Part shown: positions 54,537 through 63,308 of the stretch, piece after piece
Layout: each line of letters opens with the position of its first letter
Position numbering within the stretch: the first letter of the stretch is position 1
DNA from: Maribacter aquimaris
GTDB lineage: Bacteria > Bacteroidota > Bacteroidia > Flavobacteriales > Flavobacteriaceae
Direction of reading: 5' to 3'
NCBI RefSeq assembly: GCF_014596745.1
Contig: NZ_JABTCF010000012.1
Coordinates: 1 to 64,000 of the forward strand
Length of the DNA stretch: 64,000 nt
The notes under the pieces: generated by a model
The model's database searches: none
Told to the model about the DNA's origin: nothing
What the model saw: only the letters and a program-made list of their open reading frames with translations
Position numbers and translations under genes: made by a program

Positions 54537-55483
54537 TAGTTTGCTTGAAGTTGTTCTTGATCTGGCAAGGATGGGATTGCCCCAAAATTAGTCGTGGTTA
54601 ATGCTCCAGCCTTATTGGCTATTTTGACCATTCCAATCAACAGGTCGATATCTTCAAGTATTTCCTTAGGGTTATGTAGGTTTGCTATTTGTTGTAATAG
54701 ACAACCGATAAAGGCATCACCGGCTCCTGTAGTGTCCACAGGGTTTACAGGTATGCTTGGAATGGTGTGTTTGGAATTCTCAGTACTTAATAGGGTACCT
54801 TCCCCTCCTAAAGTTATGGTGATGACCTTGGTGCCTATTTCGTGTAAGACGGCGCAGCATTCTTCCAAATCGGTCTTACCTGATATGAGTTGGGCCTCTT
54901 CAAGACTAAACTTGGATAAATGGGCCTTTTGTATATAAGGCATACATTTTTTTATAAAGATATGTTCATCCCCTTTCCAAAGATCCCCCCGAAAATTAGG
55001 GTCAAAACTTATGAAGGCATCTTGTGTTAGGGCATCAAAAAAATAGCGCCCATAGGCAGCTTCCAAATCCCCACCCAGAAGGGCAGTGGCCGCACCAAAA
55101 TGAACCATGTTGTCTTGAAACGATTTTTTAATGGTAGAATCGTATTTCAGTTTTTTGTCAGCTCCCCGGCTAAACACAAAATCGCGCTCACCATCCTCAG
55201 CAATCGAAACAAAGGCAATAGTAGTAAACGATTTTGAACGTTGTGTTAAACTGATATCCACATGGTTGTCTTCCAATACACCAAGTAAAAAAGAACCGAA
55301 CTGTCCAGGACCTACACAACCGATGAACTTACTTAAACCCCCGAGTTTGGCAATAGCGCAGGCAACATTGGCAGGGGCACCTCCTGGTTTTTTAGTGAAC
55401 ACTTCGGCTTTGGCGAGATCGTTTCCTTGATTTTCGGCAATAAAATCAATTAATAGTTCTCCGATGCAGAATATTTTCTTCAT
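54536..55483 (-). CDS. PfkB-family fructokinase
   Basis: A 315-residue carbohydrate kinase with the N-terminal signature GGAPANVACAIAKLGG (33-48) and C-terminal DTTGAGDAFIGCLL (about 257-270). Fructose released by the amylosucrase next door is the natural substrate. Its stop overlaps the amylosucrase start (TAATG). TATTTTTG at 55517-55524 on the minus strand is a -7-type box. Confidence 0.9.
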   Translation of the reverse strand: MKKIFCIGELLIDFIAENQGNDLAKAEVFTKKPGGAPANVACAIAKLGGLSKFIGCVGPGQFGSFLLGVLEDNHVDISLTQRSKSFTTIAFVSIAEDGERDFVFSRGADKKLKYDSTIKKSFQDNMVHFGAATALLGGDLEAAYGRYFFDALTQDAFISFDPNFRGDLWKGDEHIFIKKCMPYIQKAHLSKFSLEEAQLISGKTDLEECCAVLHEIGTKVITITLGGEGTLLSTENSKHTIPSIPVNPVDTTGAGDAFIGCLLQQIANLHNPKEILEDIDLLIGMVKIANKAGALTTTNFGAIPSLPDQEQLQAN

Positions 55484-55516
55484 AATGATTAGTGCTGATA
55501 GTTACCAAGGTAGTTA

Positions 55517-55524
55517 CAAAAATA
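55517..55524 (-). promoter_or_regulatory. -7 element for the fructokinase-amylosucrase operon
   Basis: TATTTTTG on the minus strand matches the -7 consensus 33 nt before the start codon at 55483. The -33 element is not clear. Between the box and the start codon is the small palindrome TACC-AA-GGTA, a possible operator. Confidence 0.45.
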
Positions 55525-55608
55525 GGTTTATTCCAAAATATAATATGAATTTATAGGGAATAAGGATTTTGAAGTATTGCGGTAAAATAATTCTTTTAAA
55601 GATCAAGC

Positions 55609-55624
55609 CATTGCAGTTGCAATG
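55609..55624. other. Short inverted repeat in the fructokinase-nrdJ spacer
   Basis: CATTGCA and TGCAATG with a 2-nt spacer. The rest of the 290-nt spacer up to the terminator at 55697 holds nothing recognised. Confidence 0.3.
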
Positions 55625-55696
55625 TTCTTATTCTGGATTTTACAGCCCTTTCCTGGAATTGCGTTTTGTTTTTTCGCCATAGAACATGAAATTCAA

Positions 55697-55737
55697 TAAA
55701 AAAACCGCAACGACCTTAACTGGGCATTGCGGTTTTT
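55697..55737. terminator. Terminator after the ribonucleotide reductase gene
   Basis: CCGCAA (55705-55710) pairs with TTGCGG (55727-55732), followed by T-runs on both strands (TTTTTT and, on the minus, TTTTTTTAT), so it works for the reductase and possibly in both directions. Confidence 0.82.
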
Positions 55738-55774
55738 TGGGAACTCTATGTATCCTTATGGCTATGTTTGGGGT

Positions 55775-58318
55775 TTAGCCACATTTGGAAGAACCACAAT
55801 CCTTACAGGTAAGGCATCCTTCTTGATAAATCAAATTGGTCGATTTACAATTGTCACATTTTTGGCCGGTGGCAATGGTGCCATCTTCCACAAAACGTTT
55901 TAGGGCACGGGTTACACCGTTTTTCCAAGTGTTTATCGATTCTCCATCCAATTGGAGGCTATTGATCAAATCAACGATTTTTTCAATAGGCATGCCATAT
56001 CGTAAGGTACTTGAAATCAATTTCGCATAATTCCAGAATTCTGGATTGAATTTATGTGAAAGTCCCTCTATCGTGGTTTTATAGCCTCTTTTGTTCTTGT
56101 ATTGAAAATCGTAGCGGGAAGTACCATCCTCATTCCTGTTTTTGATGATCACGCCATTTTCAACCCAACGTGGTATTAAGATACCATCTTCATCATCTGC
56201 CAATCCGGTAAAGACTTCGTACGGTTTATCTTCGATAAGGCCAATAAAGGCAATCCACTTTTCCTTATTGTTTTGGAAACGAACAACATCGGCTTCCAGC
56301 ACTTGGGGTCGTTTGGTGGGGAATGGGGTAAGGGTTTCCTCGGTTTCCGGCTCATTGGAAATCAATACTCCCGAGCGGGAACCATCACGGTAAACCGTAA
56401 CACCCTTACAACCTGCTTTCCAGGCTTCCAAATATAATTTACCAACCAATTCCTCGGGTGCGTCATTGGGTAAATTGATGGTGACACTGATAGAGTGGTC
56501 AACCCACTTTTGCACGGCACCTTGCAAACGTACTTTGCTCAACCAATCAACATCATTTGAAGTTGCTTTGTAGTAAGGGGATTTCTTTACGATTTTATCG
56601 AGTTCAGCCTGACTGTACGATTTAGAGGTGTCGATGTCATTGGCTTCCATCCATTCCTTGAATCTATGGTGGAATACCACATATTCCTCCCAAGAGTCAC
56701 CAACCTCATCAATAAAACTGACCTTTGAATTCTTGTCGTTGGGATTGACTTTTCTTCTGCGCTTGTAAACAGGAAGGAAAACGGGTTCGATACCCGATGA
56801 GGTTTGGGTCATTAGACTTGTGGTCCCCGTGGGGGCGATGGTCAATAAGGCTATATTACGACGGCCGTATTCCAACATTTCGTAATACAATTTTTCATCA
56901 GCTTCCTTAAGGCGTAATATGAACGGATTGTTCTTTTCCCTTTCTGCGTCAAAAAGTTCAAAGGCCCCTCGTTCCTTAGCGCCATGTACAGATGCCCTAT
57001 AGGCTTCCACAGCGATTGTCTTGTGTACTTCCACAGAGAACGCGTTTGCATCATCACTGCCATAGCGCATTCCCAAAGCGGCCAACATATCACCTTCGGC
57101 AGTAATACCAATCCCCGTCCTACGGCCATTAATGGCTTTTTCCTTGATTTTTTCCCATAACCGTACTTCGACAGCCTTGGTTTCATCCAATTCGGGATCC
57201 GCAGCGATTTTAGCCAAAATACCATCGATCTTTTCCAACTCCAGGTCAATTATATCGTCCATGATGCGCTGTGCGGCTGCAATATGTTTTTTAAAGAGTT
57301 TGGAATTGAAATTCGCTTTTTTGGTGAAGGGTTGCTCTACATAGGAGAAAAGGTTTATGGCCAATAACCTACAGGAATCATATGGGCATAAAGGAATTTC
57401 CCCACATGGATTGGTCGACACCGTTTTATATCCTAAATCTGCATAGCAGTCGGGTACCGATTCATTAATGATCGTATCCCAGAAGAGAATTCCGGGTTCG
57501 GCGGATTTCCATGCATTATGGACAATTTTGCCCCATAATTTATTGGCCTCGATTTCTTTGGTGAATCTTGGCTCACTACTTTGAATGGGGAATTTTTGCG
57601 TATAAGTCGTGTTATTGGCAACGGCTTTCATGAAGTCATCATCGATTCGTACCGAAACATTGGCACCAGTTACCTTGCCTTGTTCCATCTTGGCATCGAT
57701 AAAATCCTCTGCATCGGGATGATTGATGGAAACCGATAGCATTAAGGCTCCCCTTCGGCCATCTTGGGCCACTTCCCTTGTCGAATTGGAGTAACGCTCC
57801 ATAAAAGGAACAAGTCCGGTTGAGGTCAAGGCCGAATTCTTAACGGCTGATCCCTTAGGTCTGATGTGTGAAAGGTCATGACCAACCCCACCACGACGTT
57901 TCATTAGTTGTACTTGTTCTTGGTCAATTTTCATGATTCCACCATAGGAATCGGAATCCCCTTCGTTTCCGATCACAAAACAATTGGACAGGGAAGCGAT
58001 TTGGTAAGGATTACCAATGCCGGCCATGGGACTACCTTGGGGAACGATGTACTTAAAGTTCTTGATTAAATCATAAACCTCCTTTTCCGAGAGGGGATTT
58101 GGATATTTTTTTTCAATACGACTTATTTCCTTGGCGATTCTGCGGTGCATATCGTCGGGATTAAGTTCGTAGATATTCCCTTCGGAATCTTTAAGGGCAT
58201 ATTTGTTTACCCATACTTGGGCTGCTAGGTCATCGCCTTTGAAATAGGCCAAGCTGGACTGGTAGGCTTCTTCTTGGGAAAAAGTTTTCCTACTGGACTG
58301 GACTGTTTTTAATTGCAT
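55775..58318 (-). CDS. nrdJ: Adenosylcobalamin-dependent ribonucleotide reductase (class II)
   Basis: Makes deoxyribonucleotides using vitamin B12. The 847-residue protein starts MQLKTVQSSRKTFSQEEAYQ; the frame is open 28 codons further to an ATG at 58402 that looks spurious (hydrophobic, AT-rich). The catalytic barrel has SLSNCFVIGNEG, the NPCGEIPL active-site Cys segment, and GTTSLMTQTSSGIEPVFLP. The C-terminus has two CxxC pairs (CDNCKSTN, CLTCKDCGSSKCG) forming a zinc ribbon. It works in aerobic and anaerobic conditions. Confidence 0.95.
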   Translation of the reverse strand: MQLKTVQSSRKTFSQEEAYQSSLAYFKGDDLAAQVWVNKYALKDSEGNIYELNPDDMHRRIAKEISRIEKKYPNPLSEKEVYDLIKNFKYIVPQGSPMAGIGNPYQIASLSNCFVIGNEGDSDSYGGIMKIDQEQVQLMKRRGGVGHDLSHIRPKGSAVKNSALTSTGLVPFMERYSNSTREVAQDGRRGALMLSVSINHPDAEDFIDAKMEQGKVTGANVSVRIDDDFMKAVANNTTYTQKFPIQSSEPRFTKEIEANKLWGKIVHNAWKSAEPGILFWDTIINESVPDCYADLGYKTVSTNPCGEIPLCPYDSCRLLAINLFSYVEQPFTKKANFNSKLFKKHIAAAQRIMDDIIDLELEKIDGILAKIAADPELDETKAVEVRLWEKIKEKAINGRRTGIGITAEGDMLAALGMRYGSDDANAFSVEVHKTIAVEAYRASVHGAKERGAFELFDAEREKNNPFILRLKEADEKLYYEMLEYGRRNIALLTIAPTGTTSLMTQTSSGIEPVFLPVYKRRRKVNPNDKNSKVSFIDEVGDSWEEYVVFHHRFKEWMEANDIDTSKSYSQAELDKIVKKSPYYKATSNDVDWLSKVRLQGAVQKWVDHSISVTINLPNDAPEELVGKLYLEAWKAGCKGVTVYRDGSRSGVLISNEPETEETLTPFPTKRPQVLEADVVRFQNNKEKWIAFIGLIEDKPYEVFTGLADDEDGILIPRWVENGVIIKNRNEDGTSRYDFQYKNKRGYKTTIEGLSHKFNPEFWNYAKLISSTLRYGMPIEKIVDLINSLQLDGESINTWKNGVTRALKRFVEDGTIATGQKCDNCKSTNLIYQEGCLTCKDCGSSKCG

Positions 58319-58606
58319 TTGTGGATAATATGGTTTTAAGTGCTTAGAAAGAAAGTGTAAAAGTATGTAAAAAGAAAAGAATCGAATTATGACAGATATC
58401 ATAAAGTGTACAAGAAAAAGTATCTAAAACCCTGTTATACAGTAAAGTAAAAATTTATCAACAAAAAGAAGTTAACAAATTTATTTAATTTTCTTTATTT
58501 TTTGGCATTCGACGAAACACTGTTGTTTTCTAATATTTATTGTGTTTTCCCCTTTGGAACATATAAAGAATTCCTTATCTTTTAACAAAATAAAAACACT
58601 GACAAC
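58319..58606. promoter_or_regulatory. Divergent spacer with promoter for the SPFH gene
   Basis: On the plus strand TTTG (58553-58556) and TATCTTTT (58576-58583) are 19 nt apart, a good Bacteroidota promoter, 24 nt before the SPFH start. The left part serves the reductase gene on the minus strand. No cobalamin riboswitch was recognised. TTATGA-N6-TCATAA at 58387-58404 is a small palindrome. Confidence 0.55.
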
Positions 58607-59746
58607 ATGAGCTTATTTGATGAAATAAAAAACAAATTAAGTCACGAATTTATCGATATCATCGAATGGATGGATACTTCAAACGATACGATCGTACATC
58701 GATTTGAGAGATATCAGAATGAAATAAAGAATAATGCGAAGCTTATTGTTCGCGAAGGTCAAACGGCAGTTTTTGTAAATGAAGGGCAATTGGCCGATGT
58801 CTTTACACCCGGCACATATACCTTGAGTACGAAGAACCTTCCCATTCTAACAACGTTAAAAGGATGGAAATACGGATTTAACAGCCCATTTAAGGCAGAG
58901 GTGTATTTTGTGAACACCCGATTGTTCACAGATGAGAAATGGGGTACTAAAAATCCCTTTATCCTCAGCGATGAGCGTTTTGGTTTGGTCGAGATAAGAG
59001 CATTTGGAACCTATAGTTTTAGAATCAACGATCCAGGTAAATTTGTGGTCGATGTCGTTGGTACCGATGGTAATTTTACCAACTATGAGGTTAATGAGCA
59101 CTTGAAAAGTTTAATTGTCACCCGTTTTACCGACACTGTGGGAGAGGCCAATTTGCCCATTGAGTTGTATGCCGCCAACACCAGTGAGCTTTCTGAAACC
59201 TGTCAGGATGTGATGCAGCCCGAATTTGGTCGTGTGGGTATTGAATTGGAGAAATTCTATATAGAGAACGTTTCCATGCCCGAAGAGCTCAAAAAAGAAA
59301 TCTTTGAGTATAGTAGGTTGGATAAACTTGATATGACCAAGCTTGCACAATTTAAGGCCGCCAAGGCCATGGAGGCCGCCGCCAAGAACGAAGGAGGTAC
59401 GGCAGGTGCCGGTATGGGCATGGGTATGGGATTTGTGTTGGCACAACAGATGGGCAGCATGATGGGTCAGCCAACATCACAGCAACCTTTTGGGGGTCAA
59501 CCCCAGCAAGTGGCTTCAGTGCCGCCACCAATGCCTACACAGGTTTTGTACCACTATGCCGTAAACGGGCAACAGGGTGGTCCGGTTACTTTTGATAAAT
59601 TAAAGGAACTTTTTGCTAGTAGAACTATCAATAGGGATACCCTTATTTGGAAACAGGGTATGGCCGATTGGGTCGCCTTAAAGGATGTTGAGGAATTGAA
59701 GGTGTTCTTGGGAGGTAATACCCCACCGCCATTACCAACCGCTTAA
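58607..59746 (+). CDS. SPFH domain protein with C-terminal GYF_2 domain
   Basis: A 379-residue protein of the YdjI/virion-core-like SPFH group: residues about 20-240 form the SPFH domain (IVREGQTAVFVNEGQLADVF, KFVVDVVGTDGNFTNYEV), then an Ala/Met/Gly and Gln/Pro-rich linker (about 245-310, GMGMGMGFVLAQQMGSMMG), and a GYF_2 domain near 320-365 (GQQGGPVTFDKLKELFA, LIWKQGMADWVAL). It begins a three-gene unit with a zinc-ribbon protein and a phosphatase. Confidence 0.9.
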   Translation: MSLFDEIKNKLSHEFIDIIEWMDTSNDTIVHRFERYQNEIKNNAKLIVREGQTAVFVNEGQLADVFTPGTYTLSTKNLPILTTLKGWKYGFNSPFKAEVYFVNTRLFTDEKWGTKNPFILSDERFGLVEIRAFGTYSFRINDPGKFVVDVVGTDGNFTNYEVNEHLKSLIVTRFTDTVGEANLPIELYAANTSELSETCQDVMQPEFGRVGIELEKFYIENVSMPEELKKEIFEYSRLDKLDMTKLAQFKAAKAMEAAAKNEGGTAGAGMGMGMGFVLAQQMGSMMGQPTSQQPFGGQPQQVASVPPPMPTQVLYHYAVNGQQGGPVTFDKLKELFASRTINRDTLIWKQGMADWVALKDVEELKVFLGGNTPPPLPTA

Positions 59747-59805
59747 ACAGCCATATAGCTATTTATTGAATTTTCACATATTTGTGGAAAATGCAACATT
59801 TGTTT

Positions 59806-60888
59806 ATGGAAAAAACCCTTAATTCCGAAGTTAATAAATCCTGTGCCAATTGTGGTGCGGAACTTAAATTCAAACCAGGTTCGCACCAGCTTACCTGCGA
59901 GTATTGCGGTTATGAGGAGTTTATTGAACAGGCCAAAAGCAGTTTTGAAGAGCTGGAACTTGAGCACTATCTTAAGGTAGTCGGGGAAAATGCCTATACG
60001 GAAACCATAGATTTGCTGCACTGCAAAAACTGTGGGGCCAACCAACATGTTGAGGAAAATTATAAGTCACTCCAATGTGTCTACTGTGGGGAACCCTTGA
60101 TTCGTGAGGATATAGAGAAAGAAGGCTGGATCCTCCCCGGGGCATTGGTGCCTTTTCAATTGGACACCAAAAAAGCCCGATCGATCTTTAAGAAATGGGT
60201 GGGTCAAATCTGGTTTGCACCCAATAATCTAAAGCGGGCCGCCCTGGACCCTGAAAGTATGCGGGGGCTGTATATTCCTTATTGGACCTTTGATGCGAAC
60301 ATGTTTGCCGACTATCAAGGAAAACGTGGGGATTATTATTACGAAACACAAAGGATTAGAACCAAAAATGGAATGCAGAACCGACAGGTTCGAAAGACAA
60401 GATGGTCGTCGGCCACTGGTACGGTAAATGGTTTTGTAGATGATATTCTCATAAATGCCTCAGAAAAAAAACGAAGGGAGATTCCCGGTAAGATCGCCTA
60501 TTGGAATTTAAAGGAATTGGTTGTTTTCAATTCAAAATATTTGGCAGGTTTTGTTACCGAGAAATATACGATATCGTTGAAAGAAGGCCACCATCAATCT
60601 TTCCAAAAAGCCAAGGAAATTGCATATAGTTGGATCCGTAGGGATATCGGTGGGGACACCCAACGCATCAACCATGCCGATATTAAGTTGACCGATGAGA
60701 CTTTTAAGCACATATTACTTCCTGTGTATATTAGTTCGTACCGGTTTAACGGAAAGGAATTCCTTTTTTATATCAATGGGCAAACAGGGGTTTTGAGTGG
60801 TACAAGACCCTATTCGTTCTGGAAAATTTTCTTTTTAGTGCTATTTATTCTTGTAATAATAGCGCTTATTGCGATTTTTGCACAATGA
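59806..60888 (+). CDS. Zinc-ribbon protein with C-terminal membrane helix
   Basis: A 360-residue protein with two Cys4-type ribbons in the N-terminal 105 residues: CANCG and CEYCG (first), then CKNCG and CVYCG (second). A conserved central part follows (LPGALVPFQLDTKKARSIFKKWV, YIPYWTFDANMFADYQG), and a single C-terminal helix (IFFLVLFILVIIALIAIFAQ) makes it tail-anchored. It resembles TFIIB-type zinc-ribbon proteins that occur with YdjI-type SPFH proteins. An earlier ATG at 59782 is in frame; the ATG at 59806 is preferred. It overlaps the next gene by 4 nt. Confidence 0.85.
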   Translation: MEKTLNSEVNKSCANCGAELKFKPGSHQLTCEYCGYEEFIEQAKSSFEELELEHYLKVVGENAYTETIDLLHCKNCGANQHVEENYKSLQCVYCGEPLIREDIEKEGWILPGALVPFQLDTKKARSIFKKWVGQIWFAPNNLKRAALDPESMRGLYIPYWTFDANMFADYQGKRGDYYYETQRIRTKNGMQNRQVRKTRWSSATGTVNGFVDDILINASEKKRREIPGKIAYWNLKELVVFNSKYLAGFVTEKYTISLKEGHHQSFQKAKEIAYSWIRRDIGGDTQRINHADIKLTDETFKHILLPVYISSYRFNGKEFLFYINGQTGVLSGTRPYSFWKIFFLVLFILVIIALIAIFAQ

Positions 60889-61610
60889 GGACTTTAGTAA
60901 TAGGTGACATTCATTCCGGATTAAAGGCGCTCGAACAAGTATTGTCCCGAGCCAAGGTTTCACGTACCGATAAATTGATTTTTTTAGGGGATTACGTTGA
61001 CGGGTGGAGTACCGCCGTAGAAACAATTGAATTTTTAATCGGTTTGGAACAGACCCATGATTGTATTTTTATAAGGGGAAACCATGACGAACTTTGTTTA
61101 AATTGGCTTCAAACGGGGGAAGATAATCCTGTTTGGTTGCAACACGGGGGGGCATCAAGCGTAGCATCCTATGCAAAGGCCAATACATCGACTATTGATG
61201 CGCATATGGGGTTTTTCAATCGATTGGTCAACTATCACTTGGATTCGAATAACCGCATGTTCCTTCATGCTGGCTTTACGAATATCAAAGGGGTCGAACA
61301 CGAATATTTCACAAAAACCTTTTATTGGGATCGAACCTTATGGGAATTGGCACTTTGTTTAAATCCCTTACTACATAAAGACCACCCATACTATCCAAAA
61401 AGGTTAGTGCACTACGATGAAATATTCATTGGACATACCCCGGTAACACGCATAGGGGAAACCACACCCCAAAAGGCGGCCAATGTTTGGAATATTGATA
61501 CGGGAGCTGCTTTTGATGGACCTCTGTCAATCATTGATGCACATACCAAAGAGGTCTGGCAAAGTGATCCAGTACATACTTTTTATCCCAATGAAAAGGG
61601 CAGGAACTAA
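60885..61610 (+). CDS. PPP-type metallophosphoesterase
   Basis: A 241-residue calcineurin-like phosphatase with the motifs GDIHSG, GDYVDG, GNHDE, HAGF and GHTP in order, giving a two-metal site. It is related to serine/threonine phosphatases and diadenosine tetraphosphatases of the ApaH type. It overlaps the zinc-ribbon gene (ATGA), so the three-gene unit is probably translated together. The substrate is unknown. Confidence 0.9.
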   Translation: MRTLVIGDIHSGLKALEQVLSRAKVSRTDKLIFLGDYVDGWSTAVETIEFLIGLEQTHDCIFIRGNHDELCLNWLQTGEDNPVWLQHGGASSVASYAKANTSTIDAHMGFFNRLVNYHLDSNNRMFLHAGFTNIKGVEHEYFTKTFYWDRTLWELALCLNPLLHKDHPYYPKRLVHYDEIFIGHTPVTRIGETTPQKAANVWNIDTGAAFDGPLSIIDAHTKEVWQSDPVHTFYPNEKGRN

Positions 61611-61670
61611 AATTTAGGACAACTTTATCTAAATATTATTGATATAATTGTACATTAATAAAAAGAAAAT

Positions 61671-62666
61671 ATGGTAAAGAAGAATATAAGATTAGAGGTA
61701 ATGCAGTCTATTGAGCCTAAAGTTGGGGAGTTTATGGACTCATTTTTAATCCCCATCGATGATATTTGGCAACCATCTGATTTTCTTCCAGACCCTAAAA
61801 GTGATAGTTTTTTGAATGATATTGAGCAATTGCGTGAAGAATCCAAGGAATTGGGATACGACTTTTGGGTAACCATGGTAGCCGACACTATTACGGAGGA
61901 GGCCTTACCTACCTATGAAGCGTGGTTGATGGATGTTGAGGGGGTAAACCAACATGATGGAAAACAAAATGGTTGGTCTAAATGGGTGCGGGCCTGGACC
62001 GCAGAAGAAAATCGCCATGGTGACGTCCTGAATAAATATTTGTATTTGTCTGGGCGCGTTAATATGCGTGAAGTGGAAATTACCACACAGCATTTGATTG
62101 CCGATGGTTTCGATATTGGCACCGATAGGGATCCCTATAAGAATTTTGTCTATACCTCATTTCAGGAATTGGCGACCAACATATCACATAAACGGGTCGG
62201 ACAAATGGCTAAAAAAAGGGGTAACGCCCTTTTGGGTAAGATGTGTACCATTATTGCCGGTGACGAAATGCGACATCATTTGGCGTATCGTGAGTTTGTG
62301 AAGCATATTTTCGGGGAAGATCCCTCGGGAATGATGTTGGCTTTTGCCGATATGATGAAGAAAAAAATTGTTATGCCCGCACATTTTTTGCGTGAATCTG
62401 GTGGGAGTATAGGTACGGCCTTTGAGAATTTTTCCAATTGTGCACAACGTCTAGGGGTTTATACGGCACAGGATTATATCGATATTCTTAGGAAATTGAA
62501 TTCGTATTGGCAATTGGATACTGTCAGGCATCTTAATGATGAGGCTGAAAAGGCCCGTGATTATTTAATGAAATTACCAGATAGATTACAACGTATTTCA
62601 GAGAGGATGTCATTTCCTGAAGATCAATACCATTTTAAATGGGTTGAGGCCAACGGAACTTTATAG
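61671..62666 (+). CDS. Acyl-ACP desaturase
   Basis: A 331-residue soluble diiron desaturase that puts a double bond into acyl-ACP. The two iron-binding motifs EENRHG (112-117) and DEMRHH (198-203) are present. It resembles plant and actinobacterial stearoyl-ACP desaturases. A weak -7 box TATAATTG lies at 61643-61650. It ends at a strong bidirectional terminator. Confidence 0.92.
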   Translation: MVKKNIRLEVMQSIEPKVGEFMDSFLIPIDDIWQPSDFLPDPKSDSFLNDIEQLREESKELGYDFWVTMVADTITEEALPTYEAWLMDVEGVNQHDGKQNGWSKWVRAWTAEENRHGDVLNKYLYLSGRVNMREVEITTQHLIADGFDIGTDRDPYKNFVYTSFQELATNISHKRVGQMAKKRGNALLGKMCTIIAGDEMRHHLAYREFVKHIFGEDPSGMMLAFADMMKKKIVMPAHFLRESGGSIGTAFENFSNCAQRLGVYTAQDYIDILRKLNSYWQLDTVRHLNDEAEKARDYLMKLPDRLQRISERMSFPEDQYHFKWVEANGTL

Positions 62667-62667
62667 C

Positions 62668-62706
62668 ATAAAAAAAGCCCTGATAATTTTATCAGGGCTT
62701 TTTGTT
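62668..62706. terminator. Bidirectional terminator after the desaturase gene
   Basis: A perfect stem AAAGCCCTGATAA and TTATCAGGGCTTT with a short loop and T-runs on both strands, shared by the desaturase and the convergent helix-hairpin-helix gene. Confidence 0.92.
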
Positions 62707-62709
62707 GAT

Positions 62710-63282
62710 TTATAGTTTTCCATGGTCGTGTTCATCTTGCCACTTGGCGAGTTCCTTCCATTTACCTTCGTAACACATTCTAGCTTGCATAGGCCATGAG
62801 GCGGGATCGTGAACCTTATAACGATCACCCCCACCATTAAGGATTTTTTGACAATCCGAAACTGCGGTCTCAGAAAGGGCTTTCCATGTTTTGATACCCG
62901 CATCATTGAACATTCCTGATATTTTAGGGCCTATGCCTTCAACAACTTTTAAATCATCTTTCTTAATGACTTTCCCTATGGCGGCTTTTGCGGCAGCCGC
63001 ATCAAAAGGAATTTCCTTTTCTTTTACGGGTTCAGAGGTTAATGAGGCAGCGGCTACGGCCCCACCAGCTGCGGCCATTGCGGCACCGGCTGATAATTTC
63101 CCTTTACAGGCATCCAAATCGGCTTTAAGTTTTACATTTTTATCCTGCAATAGTTTCAAATCCTGGGAATTGTCTATCGTCTTGGTATTGCCCTTACCTA
63201 TAAGGTATCCGAAATAGGCACATAGTAAGCCCACCAATAGCGGAATTAACCAGCACCAAATATTCATTGTTGAAAAATCCAT
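62710..63282 (-). CDS. Membrane protein with helix-hairpin-helix domain
   Basis: A 190-residue protein: an N-terminal helix (WCWLIPLLVGLLCAYFGYLIG), a coiled-coil segment, an Ala-rich linker (AAMAAAGGAVAAAS), and a C-terminal helix-hairpin-helix of the DUF4332 kind (LKVVEGIGPKISGMFNDAG, near 120). An alternative start at codon 6 exists. It lies 26 nt after the OmpA-family gene. Such proteins are common next to OmpA proteins in Bacteroidota, function unknown. Confidence 0.82.
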   Translation of the reverse strand: MDFSTMNIWCWLIPLLVGLLCAYFGYLIGKGNTKTIDNSQDLKLLQDKNVKLKADLDACKGKLSAGAAMAAAGGAVAAASLTSEPVKEKEIPFDAAAAKAAIGKVIKKDDLKVVEGIGPKISGMFNDAGIKTWKALSETAVSDCQKILNGGGDRYKVHDPASWPMQARMCYEGKWKELAKWQDEHDHGKL

Positions 63283-63308
63283 TTTTTTTATATTTTTAGG
63301 TTAGTGAT

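Noticed and set aside
58319-58606. Possible cobalamin riboswitch before the B12-dependent reductase
   Set aside because: The spacer is short and AT-rich with no B12-box-like core, and no long structured leader fits before the start at 58318.
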